64,000 nt of DNA from Brucella thiophenivorans (GCF_002252445.1 NZ_NNRJ01000012.1:62001-126000); one strand, 5' to 3'. Counted from the first letter of the stretch, positions 16,335-27,224 are shown. Numbers and translations: made by a program. The notes: generated by a model not told the origin, from the sequence alone.

Positions 16335-18326
16335 ATGACGAATTCCGATAAACAAAATCAGTTGGCCAACGCAATCCGCTTCCTCTCGATTGATGCGGTC
16401 GAAAAAGCCAATTCCGGCCATCCCGGACTCCCGATGGGTGCAGCCGATATTGCGACCGCGCTTTATACGCGTTTCCTGTCGCATGACCCGCAGAACCCAC
16501 ATTGGCCAGATCGCGATCGCTTCGTGCTCTCCGCAGGTCACGGCTCGATGCTACTTTATTCGCTGCTCTTCCTTTCGGGCTACGAAGACATATCGATTGA
16601 GGAAATCAAGAATTTCCGTCAGCTCGGCGCACGTACTGCTGGACACCCGGAGTATGGTCATGCCGCAGGCATCGAAACCACAACAGGCCCACTCGGTCAG
16701 GGCATTGCCAATGCCGTTGGCATGGCGCTTTCCGAACGCGTTCTGAATGCACAGTTCGGCGACAGCCTCGTTGACCACTACACCTATGCGGTTGTTGGCG
16801 ACGGCTGCCTCATGGAAGGCATCAGCCAGGAAGCCCTTTCGCTTGCCGGTCACCTGAAGCTAAACAAGCTTATCGTCTTGTGGGATGACAACAACATCTC
16901 CATCGACGGCCCGATCTCGCTGTCCGACAACACCGATCAGCCTGCACGTTTCGCCGCTTCCGGCTGGAACACCATTGCTGTTGATGGTCACGATCAGGAC
17001 GCCATTGCCAAGGCAATTGAACTGGCAAAGGTTTCGGAAAAGCCAACCTTCATCGCGTGCAAGACCACTATCGGTTTTGGTTCGCCAAACCGCGCTGGCA
17101 CCAACAAAGTTCACGGTTCGCCACTCGGTGCAGAAGAAATCGCTGCAACACGCAAGGCACTTGGCTGGTCGGCTGAACCTTTCGTTGTTCCTGCTGAAGT
17201 TCTCGACGCATGGCGCGTTGCTGGTCTGAACGCTGCGAAGAAGCGTCTGGAATGGGAGAAGCGTCTGGCGAATGTCGATGCAGAAACCCGCGCTGAATTC
17301 GAACGTCGTATGCGTGGCGACCTGCCTGCAAACTTCGATGACGCGATCAACGAATACAAGAAGAAGCTTTCCGCTGAAAAGCCAAAGGTTGCGACCCGCA
17401 AGTCGTCCGAAATGGCTCTGGAAGTGATCAACGGCGTTGTGCCTGAAACTCTTGGCGGCTCTGCCGACTTGACCGGTTCCAACAACACCAAGACCAGCCA
17501 GACCAAGGCTGTTACGCCGGAAAACTACGGTGGTCGTTACATCCACTACGGTATCCGCGAACACGGAATGGCTGCTGCGATGAACGGTATCACACTGCAT
17601 GGCGGTCTGATTCCTTACTCCGGCACCTTCATGTGCTTCTCGGATTATTGCCGTCCGGCCATGCGTCTGTCGTCGCTGATGGGCATCCGCGTTGTTTACG
17701 TTATGACCCATGATTCGATTGGTCTTGGTGAAGACGGTCCGACCCACCAGCCGGTTGAGCATCTGGCAGCTTTGCGCGCCATTCCAAATCACAATGTCTT
17801 CCGTCCGGCAGACGCTGTAGAAGTTGCAGAATGCTGGCAGATTGCACTGCATTCGAAGGGCACTCCTTCGACGCTCGCTCTGACCCGTCAGAACCTGCCT
17901 GTCGTTCGTACCGATCACCGCGAAGAAAACCTCTCCGCATTCGGTGCCTATGAGCTGGCAGCTGCAAAGGGTGACGCAAAGGTTTCGATCTTCGCAACTG
18001 GTTCGGAAGTTGAAATCGCGCTCAAGGCTCGCGACCTTCTCGAAGCCAAGGGCATTGCAACACGCGTTGTTTCGGTTCCATGCTTCGAGCTGTTTGAAGA
18101 ACAGAGCGATGCTTACAAGCAGGCAACGCTTGGCGATGCTTCCGTTAAGGTCGCAATCGAAGCTGGTCTTTCGATGGGCTGGGAACGCTTCATCGGCGAA
18201 AACGGCGTGTTCATCGGCATGAAGGGCTTCGGCGCTTCGGGCGAGATCAACGATCTCTACAAGCACTTCGGCATCACAGCAGAACATGCTGCTGAAGCTG
18301 CGGAAAAGAAGCTCAACGCCGCATAA
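16335..18326 (+). CDS. tkt: transketolase
   Basis: The 663-residue enzyme has the thiamine-diphosphate motif [13 protein letters not shown]...NN about residues 155-185, the transketolase pyrimidine domain (from about 355, with [14 protein letters not shown]) and a C-terminal domain. It moves two-carbon units between pentose and glycolytic phosphates. The ATG at 16335 gives the family N-terminus. It heads a tkt-gap-pgk series, each with its own terminator hairpin. Confidence 0.96.
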   Translation: MTNSDKQNQLANAIRFLSIDAVEKANSGHPGLPMGAADIATALYTRFLSHDPQNPHWPDRDRFVLSAGHGSMLLYSLLFLSGYEDISIEEIKNFRQLGARTAGHPEYGHAAGIETTTGPLGQGIANAVGMALSERVLNAQFGDSLVDHYTYAVVGDGCLMEGISQEALSLAGHLKLNKLIVLWDDNNISIDGPISLSDNTDQPARFAASGWNTIAVDGHDQDAIAKAIELAKVSEKPTFIACKTTIGFGSPNRAGTNKVHGSPLGAEEIAATRKALGWSAEPFVVPAEVLDAWRVAGLNAAKKRLEWEKRLANVDAETRAEFERRMRGDLPANFDDAINEYKKKLSAEKPKVATRKSSEMALEVINGVVPETLGGSADLTGSNNTKTSQTKAVTPENYGGRYIHYGIREHGMAAAMNGITLHGGLIPYSGTFMCFSDYCRPAMRLSSLMGIRVVYVMTHDSIGLGEDGPTHQPVEHLAALRAIPNHNVFRPADAVEVAECWQIALHSKGTPSTLALTRQNLPVVRTDHREENLSAFGAYELAAAKGDAKVSIFATGSEVEIALKARDLLEAKGIATRVVSVPCFELFEEQSDAYKQATLGDASVKVAIEAGLSMGWERFIGENGVFIGMKGFGASGEINDLYKHFGITAEHAAEAAEKKLNAA

Positions 18327-18331
18327 TGTTC

Positions 18332-18360
18332 AAACGCCGGCGCTAAACACGCCGGCGTTT
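18332..18360 (+). terminator. tkt terminator
   Basis: A perfect 11-bp stem AAACGCCGGCG/CGCCGGCGTTT with a 7-base loop follows the tkt stop. The T run is short, so some read-through into gap is possible. Confidence 0.65.
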
Positions 18361-18442
18361 AAGTTTCCAGTTAGGGCTTAAGGCCTTAGCTGTTTTATCA
18401 AGTCACTGCATATGCAGAACCCTTTCGGGAGAATTAGAGAAA

Positions 18443-19450
18443 ATGACAGTTCGCGTCGCAATCAACGGTTTTGGCCGCATCGGCCGTAATGTCCTTCGCG
18501 CTATCGTCGAATCGGGCCGCACCGACATTCAGGTCGTTGCAATCAACGATCTTGGTCCGGTCGAAACAAATGCGCATCTGCTGCGCTATGACAGCGTTCA
18601 TGGTCGTTTTCCAAAGGAAGTAAAAGTCGTTGGTGACACCATCGACGTTGGCTATGGCCCGATCAAGGTTCACGCTGTTCGCAACCCGGCTGAACTGCCA
18701 TGGAAAGAAGAAAACGTCGATATCGCTCTCGAATGCACCGGCATTTTCACATCGCGCGACAAAGCAGCCCTTCATCTTGAAGCTGGCGCAAAGCGCGTTA
18801 TCGTTTCGGCACCTGCCGATGGCGCCGACCTGACTGTCGTTTACGGCGTCAACCACGACAAGCTGACGAAAGACCACCTGGTCATTTCCAATGCTTCTTG
18901 CACCACCAACTGCCTTGCGCCAGTGGCACAGGTTCTCAACGATGTAATCGGCATCGAAAAGGGCTTCATGACCACGATCCATTCTTATACAGGCGACCAG
19001 CCAACGCTGGACACCATGCATAAGGATCTCTACCGCGCACGCGCAGCAGCTCTTTCGATGATCCCGACTTCTACGGGAGCTGCAAAGGCTGTTGGTCTGG
19101 TTTTGCCAGAACTCAAGGGCAAGCTCGACGGCGTTGCGATCCGCGTTCCAACCCCGAATGTTTCGGTTGTTGACCTGACTTTCATTGCAAAGCGCACGAC
19201 CACTGTTGAAGAAATCAACAATGCGATCCGCGAAGCCGCCAATGGCCGCCTCAAGGGCATCCTCGGTTACACCGATGAGCCACTGGTATCGCACGACTTC
19301 AACCACGATCCGCATTCGTCGATCTTCCACACCGACCAGACCAAGGTTATGGACGGCACGATGGTCCGTATCCTGTCGTGGTATGACAATGAATGGGGTT
19401 TCTCCAGCCGCATGAGCGACACCGCCGTCGCTATGGGCAAGCTGATCTAA
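18443..19450 (+). CDS. gap: glyceraldehyde-3-phosphate dehydrogenase
   Basis: The 335-residue protein has the NAD-binding [14 protein letters not shown] at its N-terminus and the active-site [17 protein letters not shown] (catalytic Cys near 154). It oxidises glyceraldehyde-3-phosphate to 1,3-bisphosphoglycerate. It sits between tkt and pgk. Confidence 0.97.
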   Translation: MTVRVAINGFGRIGRNVLRAIVESGRTDIQVVAINDLGPVETNAHLLRYDSVHGRFPKEVKVVGDTIDVGYGPIKVHAVRNPAELPWKEENVDIALECTGIFTSRDKAALHLEAGAKRVIVSAPADGADLTVVYGVNHDKLTKDHLVISNASCTTNCLAPVAQVLNDVIGIEKGFMTTIHSYTGDQPTLDTMHKDLYRARAAALSMIPTSTGAAKAVGLVLPELKGKLDGVAIRVPTPNVSVVDLTFIAKRTTTVEEINNAIREAANGRLKGILGYTDEPLVSHDFNHDPHSSIFHTDQTKVMDGTMVRILSWYDNEWGFSSRMSDTAVAMGKLI

Positions 19451-19458
19451 TAACTGAC

Positions 19459-19488
19459 AACGCCCCTTCAATCACGAAGGGGCGTTTT
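19459..19488 (+). terminator. gap terminator
   Basis: AACGCCCCTTC/GAAGGGGCGTT is followed by TTCTC. It is a strong stem just after the gap stop. Confidence 0.75.
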
Positions 19489-19498
19489 CTCTTCAAAA

Positions 19499-19557
19499 AG
19501 CATTTCCAGCAAAAGTGCTTAGCGGTTTTGCGTAGGATAATGCGACAAAGCAAAAAC
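19499..19557. repeat. dispersed palindromic repeat, copy 3
   Basis: AGCATTTCCAGCAAAAGTGC followed by TTAGCGGTTTTGCG and ending GCAAAAAC. It is the GCATTTCC subtype of the dispersed element, placed between gap and pgk. Confidence 0.55.
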
Positions 19558-19571
19558 CTGAGAGAAGAAAA

Positions 19572-20762
19572 ATGGCTTTCCGCACCCTTGATGATGTCGA
19601 CGTCAAATCAAAACGCGTTCTGGTTCGCGTAGACCTCAACGTGCCAATGGCAAACGGCGAGGTAACTGACCTCACCCGTATCGAACGTATTGTTCCAACC
19701 ATTGCGGAACTCTCGAAGAAGGGTGCGAAGGTCATCCTGCTCGCCCATTTCGGTCGCCCGAAGGGTGTGGCATCGGATGAAAACTCACTGAAGCATGTCG
19801 TCAAGCCGCTCGCAAAAGTTTTCGGTCATGGTGTTCACTTTGCAGAGGACAGCATTGGTGACAAGGCGAAGGCGGCAGTCGATGCGCTGAAAGACGGCGA
19901 TGTTCTGCTTCTCGAAAACACCCGCTTCCACAAGGGCGAAGAAAAAAACGATCCGGAATTTGTTGCAGCACTCGCTGCCAACGGCGACATTTTCGTCAAC
20001 GATGCTTTCTCGGCAGCCCACCGCGCACATGCATCGACCGAAGGTCTGGCCCATGTGCTACCGGCCTATGCAGGCCGTGGTATGCAGGCAGAACTCGAAG
20101 CGCTTGAAAAAGGCCTCGGTCAGCCAGCGCGTCCGGTTGTGGCAATTGTTGGCGGCGCCAAAGTTTCCACCAAGCTCGACCTGCTTTCCAACCTGATTGA
20201 AAAGGTTGATGCGCTGGTCATCGGCGGCGGCATGGCCAATACTTTCCTCGCAGCCCAAGGCCATGATGTTGGCAAATCTCTTTGCGAACATGACCTTGCG
20301 CATACCGCGCGTGAAATCATGGCCAAGGCTGAGAAAACCAAATGTGCGATCATTCTGCCGGTTGATGCAGTTGTGGGCTGGCATTTTGCTGCCGACACAC
20401 CAAACCAGACCTATGGCGTTGATGGCGTACCTAGCGACGGCATGATTCTTGATGCTGGTGCGCTTTCCACTGACCTGATTGCTTCGGCAATTGATGATGC
20501 CGCAACGCTGATCTGGAACGGTCCGCTCGGCGCGTTTGAACTGCGTCCTTTCGATGCCGCAACCGTGAAGACCGCTCAGCATGTTGCAGAACGCACCAAA
20601 GCCGGCAAGCTGGTTTCAGTTGGCGGCGGCGGCGACACCGTTGCCGCGCTCAACCATGCAGGTGTTGCCGATGATTTCACCTATATCTCGACCGCTGGCG
20701 GCGCTTTCCTTGAATGGATGGAAGGCAAGCCCCTCCCCGGCGTTGATGTATTGAAGAAGTAA
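19572..20762 (+). CDS. pgk: phosphoglycerate kinase
   Basis: The 396-residue enzyme shows the substrate loop [13 protein letters not shown] (about 18-30), the HFGRP motif and the C-terminal nucleotide site with GGGDTVAAL. It makes ATP from 1,3-bisphosphoglycerate. AGAGAAGAAAA precedes the ATG. Confidence 0.97.
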   Translation: MAFRTLDDVDVKSKRVLVRVDLNVPMANGEVTDLTRIERIVPTIAELSKKGAKVILLAHFGRPKGVASDENSLKHVVKPLAKVFGHGVHFAEDSIGDKAKAAVDALKDGDVLLLENTRFHKGEEKNDPEFVAALAANGDIFVNDAFSAAHRAHASTEGLAHVLPAYAGRGMQAELEALEKGLGQPARPVVAIVGGAKVSTKLDLLSNLIEKVDALVIGGGMANTFLAAQGHDVGKSLCEHDLAHTAREIMAKAEKTKCAIILPVDAVVGWHFAADTPNQTYGVDGVPSDGMILDAGALSTDLIASAIDDAATLIWNGPLGAFELRPFDAATVKTAQHVAERTKAGKLVSVGGGGDTVAALNHAGVADDFTYISTAGGAFLEWMEGKPLPGVDVLKK

Positions 20763-20768
20763 AAAGAA

Positions 20769-20794
20769 AGGCCCCGGAAATCCGGGGCTTTTTT
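20769..20794. terminator. bidirectional terminator after pgk
   Basis: GCCCCGG-aaat-CCGGGGC with A and T runs on either side lies between converging pgk and the sugar dehydrogenase gene. Confidence 0.85.
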
Positions 20795-21942
20795 CATGAC
20801 TTCGGCGTCAGTTTCAGCAAACGACCCGGACTGCTATCCTCAATCAGCCAGATTGCGCCATCGGGGCCGACGGCCACATCGCGAATACGGTTTTCCATCG
20901 CAAAACGTTCAGCTTCATCAGGCTGACCATCACTGTTGATCGTCACGCGGATCAGTGCCTGCGATGAAAGCCCAGCAATCAGCGCAGAACCGTTCCAGTC
21001 CGAGAATTGCTTACCCTTGTAAAAAGCCAGCCCACCCGGCGAAATAACCGGAGTCCAGAACAACATCGGCGCTTCAAACTCCGGTCGGGTGCTGTGCCGT
21101 GGAATAGGCCTTCCGCTGTAATTGTCGCCATTGGAAACAACCGGCCAGCCGTAATTCAAACCCGGCTTGATGAGATTGAACTCATCGCCACCGCGCGGTC
21201 CCATCTCATGTTCCCAAAGTTTGCCATCGGGCGCGAAAGCAAGCCCATAGGGATTGCGATGCCCCATGCTCCATGTCAGCGCCTTCACACCTTCTTCTGA
21301 CGCTTTGGGATTGTCCTTCGGCACGGAACCATCAAGGTTCATGCGCAGGATCTTGCCCATCGGCGCATTCTCATCCTGAGCCGTTGCCGGTGTCATACGA
21401 TCACCAACCGACAGGAAGAGGTGCTTTTTATCTGGTGCAAATGCGATCTTGCCCCCGGGCTGCCCACCTTTGGCAACAGCCGCCTGCTTCCAGATCGTCT
21501 CAATGTCTTTGAGTTCCGCTTTGCCTTTGCTCTCCGCTAACACGGCGCGATCAAGAACAAGGCTTCCGCCCCCATTGGCTGGTGCAACATAAGTAAAATA
21601 AATCGCCTTGCTCTTGGCGAAATCAGGCGCGGGCGCCACGTCCAGAAGACCGTTCTGACCACCGGCATGCGCTTCCGGCACACCGGTTACTTCGGTCTTC
21701 TCACCTTTTTGGGTTACGACAAACATCTTCCCGCCCTTCTCGGTGAGGATCAATTTGCCGCCCGGAAGAAATGCAATCGCCCAAGGGGTGTCGAATTCTG
21801 CCACCGCTACGACATTAAAGGGTAATTCGCTGGTCGCTTCCCGGCTTCCTGCATTGATGCTTTCCGCAAATGCGGTTTGCATCGGAACGGCGATCATCGA
21901 TGCAGCCAGAATGAATGGCAGGCTTAAAAGGGCACGTCGCAT
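20794..21942 (-). CDS. exported PQQ-dependent sugar dehydrogenase (YliI/Asd-like)
   Basis: The 382-residue protein has a signal peptide ending near QTAFA (about 26) and the six-bladed propeller of the glucose/sorbosone dehydrogenase family. Typical elements are LDTPWAIAFLPGG, FLSVGDR, HRNPYGLAF and EMGPRGGDEFNLI. It should oxidise aldoses in the periplasm with pyrroloquinoline quinone, but whether this host makes PQQ is not visible here. Confidence 0.88.
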   Translation of the reverse strand: MRRALLSLPFILAASMIAVPMQTAFAESINAGSREATSELPFNVVAVAEFDTPWAIAFLPGGKLILTEKGGKMFVVTQKGEKTEVTGVPEAHAGGQNGLLDVAPAPDFAKSKAIYFTYVAPANGGGSLVLDRAVLAESKGKAELKDIETIWKQAAVAKGGQPGGKIAFAPDKKHLFLSVGDRMTPATAQDENAPMGKILRMNLDGSVPKDNPKASEEGVKALTWSMGHRNPYGLAFAPDGKLWEHEMGPRGGDEFNLIKPGLNYGWPVVSNGDNYSGRPIPRHSTRPEFEAPMLFWTPVISPGGLAFYKGKQFSDWNGSALIAGLSSQALIRVTINSDGQPDEAERFAMENRIRDVAVGPDGAIWLIEDSSPGRLLKLTPKS

Positions 21943-22055
21943 CTCTCCTCCTATATTTTCATACTATTTAGATGGGATTCTCCCAGACAATGTCAAAAGC
22001 AAATCACGGATTAAAGGCGGACTCATGGATAAAAATGCTGTTTTAAAGCAGCATT

Positions 22056-22220
22056 TTAGCTTTCAGCAAAGTGAAAGCCGACCACCAGCGCCATAGTAAA
22101 TATTGCAAATGCCGCGATCTTCCAGAAATCGCCGCGCCGTTTCAGACCTGGCAAACCAAGCGGTTTGATGATGTGCAAAGCCATGAGGGCTATAAGCAGC
22201 ACAGGCAGGATTTTGGTCAC
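22056..22220 (-). CDS. small two-helix membrane protein
   Basis: The 54-residue protein begins with GTG at 22220, seven bases after AGAGG. Two hydrophobic helices (about 5-17 and 32-50) flank a short basic loop (GLKRRG). I do not recognise a named family. An upstream in-frame extension to 22268 is polar and lacks a ribosome site. Confidence 0.65.
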   Translation of the reverse strand: MTKILPVLLIALMALHIIKPLGLPGLKRRGDFWKIAAFAIFTMALVVGFHFAES

Positions 22221-22485
22221 AAAGCACCTCTCATGCTCCCTTGTGAACGAGCGATTCGTATCCTGCAAGTCTGATCAATCTGTGATGAGATTGTGATACA
22301 CTTATTCATCTTTAGTTTCATGGACGAGGAGTTGATCGGCAGAATACACTGGCCATCGGAGGAGATGAAAGGTGCATGGAGGAGACGAGGCCAACGAGCC
22401 AAATCATGCGCTTTCATCCAGTAGTTATTGCGATGCTTGAGTGAGCCCACGTGCCTGCTGAGCGCGTGCGTCTGGGAGGAACAGC

Positions 22486-24396
22486 ATGACATCGAAATAC
22501 GCCGAAACCTATGCCGCCTGGCAAAACAATTCCGAAAGGTTCTGGGCCGATGCCGCCAAGGCTATTGACTGGTTCAAGCCATGGGATCAGGTTTTTGCAG
22601 CCGATGAAGGTGTCTATGGACGCTGGTTCAAAGGTGCCGAATGCAACACCTGTTACAATGCACTTGACCGCCATGTCGCCAACGGGCGCGGCGAACAGGT
22701 GGCTTTGATTTATGAAAGCCCGGTTACAAATTCAGCGCGAAAGTTCACCTATCGCGAATTGCTCGAAGAGGTAGAAGCGCTGGCCGCTGTCATGCTCGAC
22801 AATGGCGTAAACAAAGGTGACCGCGTGCTTATCTATATGCCGATGGTGCCTGAAGCAGCCTTCGCGATGCTTGCCAGCGCCCGTATTGGCGCGGTCCATT
22901 CCGTTGTCTTTGGTGGGTTTGCCGCAAACGAGCTTGCAACCCGTATCGATGATGCAAAGCCAATGATGATTATTGCCGGTTCATGCGGGATTGAGCCCAC
23001 GCGCGTCGTGCCTTATCAGGCGATGCTCGACAAGGCGATTGCAACCGCACGCCACAAGGTCGAGCAATGCATCATTCTCCAGCGCGAACAGCATCCACAT
23101 AATCCCGTTGCAGGCCGCGACATTGATTACCGCACATCCGTCGATGCTGCCCGTGGTCGTCACGTTCCCTGTACACCGGTTGCGGCCACTGATCCGCTTT
23201 ATGTGCTTTACACATCGGGTACTACGGGTGAACCTAAAGGTATCGTGCGCGACAATGGCGGGCATATGGTTGCGCTTGCGTGGTCGATGAAAAATGTCTT
23301 CGGTGTCGAGCCGGGACAAGTGTTTTGGGCAGCGTCTGATGTCGGCTGGGTCGTCGGCCATTCCTATATCGTCTACGCGCCACTCATTGCCGGTGCCACC
23401 AGTATCCTGTTTGAAGGCAAGCCCGTTGGCACGCCCGACGCAGGCACTTACTGGCGTATTATCGCTGAACACAATGTGGAAGTCATGTTCACCGCGCCAA
23501 CGGCTTTGCGCGCCATCAAGAAAGACGATGCGGACGGCAATTTCGTGCGCAATTATGATCTTTCCAAATTCCGTGCGCTCTATCTAGCCGGCGAGCGTGC
23601 TGATCCCGACACGATCCACTGGGCGGAAAACCTGCTTGGCTGTCCGGTGATTGATCATTGGTGGCAAACAGAAAGCGGCTGGCCGATGGTCGCAAATCCG
23701 CTTGGTCTTGGCTTACTTGAAACCAAATATGGCTCGCCCGCGGTTTGCCTGCCCGGCTATGATATTCAGGTGCTCGATGATGCGGGCCATGAAGTCGAAC
23801 GCGGACAACTCGGCAATATCCTGATCAAACTGCCATTGCCGCCCGGTTGCCTGCCGACCTTATGGAATGCCGATGAGCGCTTCCGCAAAGCCTATCTCAA
23901 CGAGTTTCCCGGCTATTATAAGACTGCCGATGCGGGCTATATGGATGAAGACGGCTATCTCTACATCATGAGCCGCACCGACGATATCATCAATGTCGCA
24001 GGACATCGTCTCTCAACGGGCGCCATGGAGGAAGTGCTTTCCAGCCACCCTGATGTTGCGGAATGCGCGGTGCTTGGCATTTCCGATTCTGTCAAAGGTC
24101 AGGTTCCCTGTGGCTTTCTCGTACTGAAATCCAATATCGACCGCGACACGCACGACGTCGAAAAAGAATGCATAAGCATGATTCGCGACTCCATCGGACC
24201 GGTAGCGGCTTTCCGGCTCGCCCTGACCGTGAAACGTCTGCCAAAAACCCGTTCTGGAAAGATACTGCGCTCAACGATCCAAAAAATCGCTGATGGTGTG
24301 GAATGGAAAATGCCAGCCACCATTGATGACCCCGCGATTCTTGATGAAATCAGCACGGTTCTTCGCGAACGCCATATCGGGTTGGCTTTCGTTTAA
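22486..24396 (+). CDS. prpE: propionyl-CoA synthetase
   Basis: The 636-residue acyl-CoA synthetase has the AMP-binding loop TSGTTGEPKGIVRDNGGH (about 246-263), DHWWQTESGWP (about 391) and the C-terminal lysine in KTRSGKILR. The residue pattern (for example WWQTE and ASDVGWVVGHSY) matches PrpE rather than Acs. It activates propionate for further use. GGGAGGA precedes the ATG. No methylcitrate genes are beside it. Confidence 0.9.
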   Translation: MTSKYAETYAAWQNNSERFWADAAKAIDWFKPWDQVFAADEGVYGRWFKGAECNTCYNALDRHVANGRGEQVALIYESPVTNSARKFTYRELLEEVEALAAVMLDNGVNKGDRVLIYMPMVPEAAFAMLASARIGAVHSVVFGGFAANELATRIDDAKPMMIIAGSCGIEPTRVVPYQAMLDKAIATARHKVEQCIILQREQHPHNPVAGRDIDYRTSVDAARGRHVPCTPVAATDPLYVLYTSGTTGEPKGIVRDNGGHMVALAWSMKNVFGVEPGQVFWAASDVGWVVGHSYIVYAPLIAGATSILFEGKPVGTPDAGTYWRIIAEHNVEVMFTAPTALRAIKKDDADGNFVRNYDLSKFRALYLAGERADPDTIHWAENLLGCPVIDHWWQTESGWPMVANPLGLGLLETKYGSPAVCLPGYDIQVLDDAGHEVERGQLGNILIKLPLPPGCLPTLWNADERFRKAYLNEFPGYYKTADAGYMDEDGYLYIMSRTDDIINVAGHRLSTGAMEEVLSSHPDVAECAVLGISDSVKGQVPCGFLVLKSNIDRDTHDVEKECISMIRDSIGPVAAFRLALTVKRLPKTRSGKILRSTIQKIADGVEWKMPATIDDPAILDEISTVLRERHIGLAFV

Positions 24397-24464
24397 TTTG
24401 TTTTTCGTGCATTGACCGGCGAAAGTCGCCGGTCCACTCTCCGGCAAAATTCGGAGATTAATGA

Positions 24465-25256
24465 ATGCAATTAGAAGGCAAGGTCGCAATCATTACCGGG
24501 GCTGCGCGGGGCATTGGTTATGCTATCGCCAAACGCTTCCTTATGGATGGTGCAAGCGTTGTTTTATCAGACATTGACGGAACAGCTGCCACCAAAGCCG
24601 TCAAAGATCTGGAGCAATATGGCAAGGTACTTTCCATCGCCTGCGATGTCGGCGACAAGCTCGATATTCACAACCTGCTGACCTATGCCACCACCAATCT
24701 TGGCGAGATCGATATTTTCGTCAACAATGCCGGTATTGTGCATCAAGCCGATTTTCTCGACCTTAAGGAAGAGGACTTCGACCGTGTCATGCGCGTCAAT
24801 CTTAAAGGTGCATTTCTCTGCGGGCAATCTGTTGCAAAACGCATGGTCGCACGCGTAGAGGCCGGTGGCGATGCTGGCAAAATCATCAATATGTCGTCGA
24901 TCAATGCCATTTATGGCCTGCCGGAACAGCTCGCCTATTCCGTCTCCAAGGGCGGCATGAATCAGCTGACACGCACAATGGCAGTGGCACTTGCAAAATG
25001 GGGCATCCGCGTCAATGCAATAGGACCCGGCACCATTGAAACCGACATGCTGTCAGCCGTTAACAATGACGCGGATGCCCGCAAAAAGATTTTGGAACGA
25101 ACACCCTTGGGCCGAATCGGGCAAGCCTCAGAAATTGCTGCTATTGCTTCATTTCTGGCATCCTCCGATTCAAGCTATGTGACCGGACAAACCATTTATG
25201 CGGATGGCGGTCGCTTGCCTCTGAGCTCAAAGGCAGCACCGCGCTTTAAACCTTGA
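24465..25256 (+). CDS. short-chain dehydrogenase/reductase
   Basis: The 263-residue Rossmann protein has the cofactor motif TGAARGIGYAIA (about 11-22), NNAG (about 89-92) and the active-site S...YSVSKGG. Asp at the end of strand 2 (SDIDG) suggests NAD preference. The substrate is unknown. CGGAGA upstream supports the ATG at 24465. It lies 69 bp after prpE. Confidence 0.88.
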   Translation: MQLEGKVAIITGAARGIGYAIAKRFLMDGASVVLSDIDGTAATKAVKDLEQYGKVLSIACDVGDKLDIHNLLTYATTNLGEIDIFVNNAGIVHQADFLDLKEEDFDRVMRVNLKGAFLCGQSVAKRMVARVEAGGDAGKIINMSSINAIYGLPEQLAYSVSKGGMNQLTRTMAVALAKWGIRVNAIGPGTIETDMLSAVNNDADARKKILERTPLGRIGQASEIAAIASFLASSDSSYVTGQTIYADGGRLPLSSKAAPRFKP

Positions 25257-25341
25257 GCGAAAGCACACAAACAGGATTACTCCTGACAGAGAGTTGTCAG
25301 GAGGACTGTGTCATAGTGGACTTATAGAGAGAGGGTAAACT

Positions 25342-25527
25342 ATGGCATTCGCAATCGCACCACTGCTCACAATTCTCAAAGAATATAAGCGCAGGCAGGA
25401 TAAACGTCGCCGTTTTGTCTTTACTCAGCGCGCACTTGACCACCTCCCCGATGATCTGCGCAAGGATATGGGCTGGCCAGATCGCTATCTGGAACAGCGC
25501 GATGCAAAACATTGTAACGGAGAATAA
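25342..25527 (+). CDS. DUF1127-like small basic protein
   Basis: The 61-residue protein has a charged YKRRQDKRRRFVFTQ helix followed by LDHLPDDLRKDMGWPDRY, the DUF1127-like pattern (LxxLxDxLLxDIGL). Rhizobial members of the group influence RNA turnover and phosphate or carbon metabolism. GAGAGAGGG precedes the ATG. It is 6 bp from the WYL regulator gene and probably co-transcribed. Confidence 0.75.
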   Translation: MAFAIAPLLTILKEYKRRQDKRRRFVFTQRALDHLPDDLRKDMGWPDRYLEQRDAKHCNGE

Positions 25528-25533
25528 TCTGGA

Positions 25534-26235
25534 ATGCGCCGTGCAGACCGCCTTTTCCAGATTGTTCAGCACCTGCGTGGTGGCAGGCTTGTCACCGCGC
25601 GGCAGCTTGCCGAACGGCTAGAGGTTTCCGAACGCACCATCTATCGCGACATAGCCGATCTGCAATCGACGGGCGTTCCTATCGATGGCGAGGCCGGCGT
25701 CGGCTATATTCTGCGTCAGGGTTTTGAACTGCCGCCGCTGATGTTTACGCGTGATGAGATTGTTGCCCTTGTCGCAGGCGCACGCCTGATCAGGGCATGG
25801 GGCGGCGTTTCTATGGCGCGTGGTGCCGAAGAAGCACTGGTAAAAATCGAAGCGGTTCTTCCAAAAGACGAACGTGCCCGTATCACCAGCACACAAATCC
25901 ATGCACCTTCAGCTGCAATCAGCGTCGATGAGCGCCGGGTTATCGATGCCGTTGAACGTGCTGTTGACGAAGGCACCGTGCTCAATATCCGCTATCGCGA
26001 CCTTGAGGCGCGGGAAAGCGAACGTGATATTCGTCCGCTTGGCCTTTGGTTCTGGGGAAAAGTCTGGACGGTGATTGGCTGGTGCGAATTACGCAATGCT
26101 TTCCGTACATTCCGGACAGATCGCATTATCGCGGCTGACAAAGCAGGCCGCACGTTTCGTTCCGAGCGGGGCAAGACACTGGCCGATTTTTACAGGCTCA
26201 TGGAGATGAGCGAGTACAATGCTTTTAAAGATTAG
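25534..26235 (+). CDS. YafY-type transcriptional regulator (HTH plus WYL domain)
   Basis: The 233-residue protein has an N-terminal DeoR-like winged helix (about 1-60: QLAERLEVSERTIYRDIADLQ) and a C-terminal WYL domain (about 135-215: LNIRYRD...RPLGLWFWGKVWTVIGWCELR). WYL domains bind ligands or nucleic acid and control stress or DNA-damage genes. Its stop TAG is the first part of a dispersed repeat. Confidence 0.88.
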   Translation: MRRADRLFQIVQHLRGGRLVTARQLAERLEVSERTIYRDIADLQSTGVPIDGEAGVGYILRQGFELPPLMFTRDEIVALVAGARLIRAWGGVSMARGAEEALVKIEAVLPKDERARITSTQIHAPSAAISVDERRVIDAVERAVDEGTVLNIRYRDLEARESERDIRPLGLWFWGKVWTVIGWCELRNAFRTFRTDRIIAADKAGRTFRSERGKTLADFYRLMEMSEYNAFKD

Positions 26236-26336
26236 AGCGCACGCCGATAAGTGTGAAACGGTTTTCGGACGAGATGTACGGCAAAACAAATGGTTAGAGA
26301 GCCGATCTGATTTAATCAGATGGAGGCGCGCTCTAA
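26232..26336. repeat. dispersed palindromic repeat, copy 4
   Basis: TTAGAGCGCACGCCGATAAG ... GCGCGCTCTAA gives a long palindrome with an inner perfect hairpin GATCTGATT/AATCAGATgg. Its TAG is the stop codon of the WYL-regulator gene, so the insertion set that protein's C-terminus. Confidence 0.6.
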
Positions 26337-26342
26337 AGAGCA

Positions 26343-26370
26343 AAAACCCGCCGATTGGCGGGTTTTTTCA
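26343..26370. terminator. bidirectional terminator
   Basis: AACCCGCC-gatt-GGCGGGTT followed by TTTT sits between the converging WYL regulator and trcR genes. Confidence 0.85.
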
Positions 26371-26388
26371 CATTCCATTGAAGAAAGC

Positions 26389-27072
26389 TTATTCTTCGTC
26401 TTCGTCGGTATTTGTGCTTTTGAGCGAAGAGAGTTTTGCGAAAACCTTATCCGCATCCAGCTCTTGTTCTTCAGGCTGCTCATCACGATAATCGAAGTTT
26501 TCGGTCGCAGATGCTGGCAGAAGCGTGCTGTCGGATTCCTGAACCGGACGATTGCGCGCTGCGCGATCAACTTCAAGATCAAGATCGATCTGCGAGCAGA
26601 GGCCGAGCGTAACCGGGTCCATTGCCGTCAAGTTAGCCGAATTCCAATGGCTGCGATTGCGAATTTGCTCGATTGTCGACTTGGTCGTGCCGACCAGACG
26701 CGAAACCTGCGCATCCTTCAATTCAGGATGATTGCGAACCAGCCACAGAATCGCATTTGGACGATCCTGACGCTTGGAAAGCGGGGTATAACGTGGTCCC
26801 TTGCGCTTGGCTTCCGGTACGCGCACCTTTGGCTCGGAAAGCTTCAGGCGATGATACGGGTCCTTCTCGCCCTTCGCGATTTCTTCGCGTGAAAGCTGCC
26901 CGGTGATGACCGGGTCTAGTCCCTTGATACCCTGCGAGGCCTCACCGTCCGCAATAGCCTTCACTTCAAGCGGGTGCAGCTTGCAGAGGCCTGCGATCTG
27001 GTCAAAAGACAAAGCCGTATTATCAACGAGCCAGACTGCCGTTGCCTTCGGCATAAGAAGCTGGGTGGCCAT
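26389..27072 (-). CDS. trcR: cell-cycle transcriptional regulator TrcR (DUF1013)
   Basis: The 227-residue protein starts MATQLLMPKATAVWLVDNTA, the DUF1013 signature. It contains two helix-turn-helix-like segments (LSFDQIAGLCKLHPLEVKAI and DAQVSRLVGTTKSTIEQIRN) and an acidic C-terminal tail. TrcR associates with RNA polymerase and influences cell-cycle transcription in alphaproteobacteria. Confidence 0.9.
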   Translation of the reverse strand: MATQLLMPKATAVWLVDNTALSFDQIAGLCKLHPLEVKAIADGEASQGIKGLDPVITGQLSREEIAKGEKDPYHRLKLSEPKVRVPEAKRKGPRYTPLSKRQDRPNAILWLVRNHPELKDAQVSRLVGTTKSTIEQIRNRSHWNSANLTAMDPVTLGLCSQIDLDLEVDRAARNRPVQESDSTLLPASATENFDYRDEQPEEQELDADKVFAKLSSLKSTNTDEDEE

Positions 27073-27224
27073 TAGATATAATCCTCTTGTTCGTCCGCTC
27101 CGGTAGGGCGGGCCGTGGGAAAAACCACAAATTCCGGGAAATCACGGTCTGTATATATTTTTTTTGAGCACAGAGCAAGAAACTGCTGCCATTCCATCGC
27201 ATGTTCTCTTCATATGTTTTGAAA

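Noticed and set aside
16860-18287. 475-codon open frame antisense to tkt
   Set aside because: It is a by-product of the codon bias of tkt; it has no ribosome site and no recognisable domain. The same holds for long antisense frames opposite gap (18434-19471) and the ABC exporter (8030-8917).
22320-22424. 34-codon frame before prpE
   Set aside because: No clear ribosome site, and the composition is not convincing.
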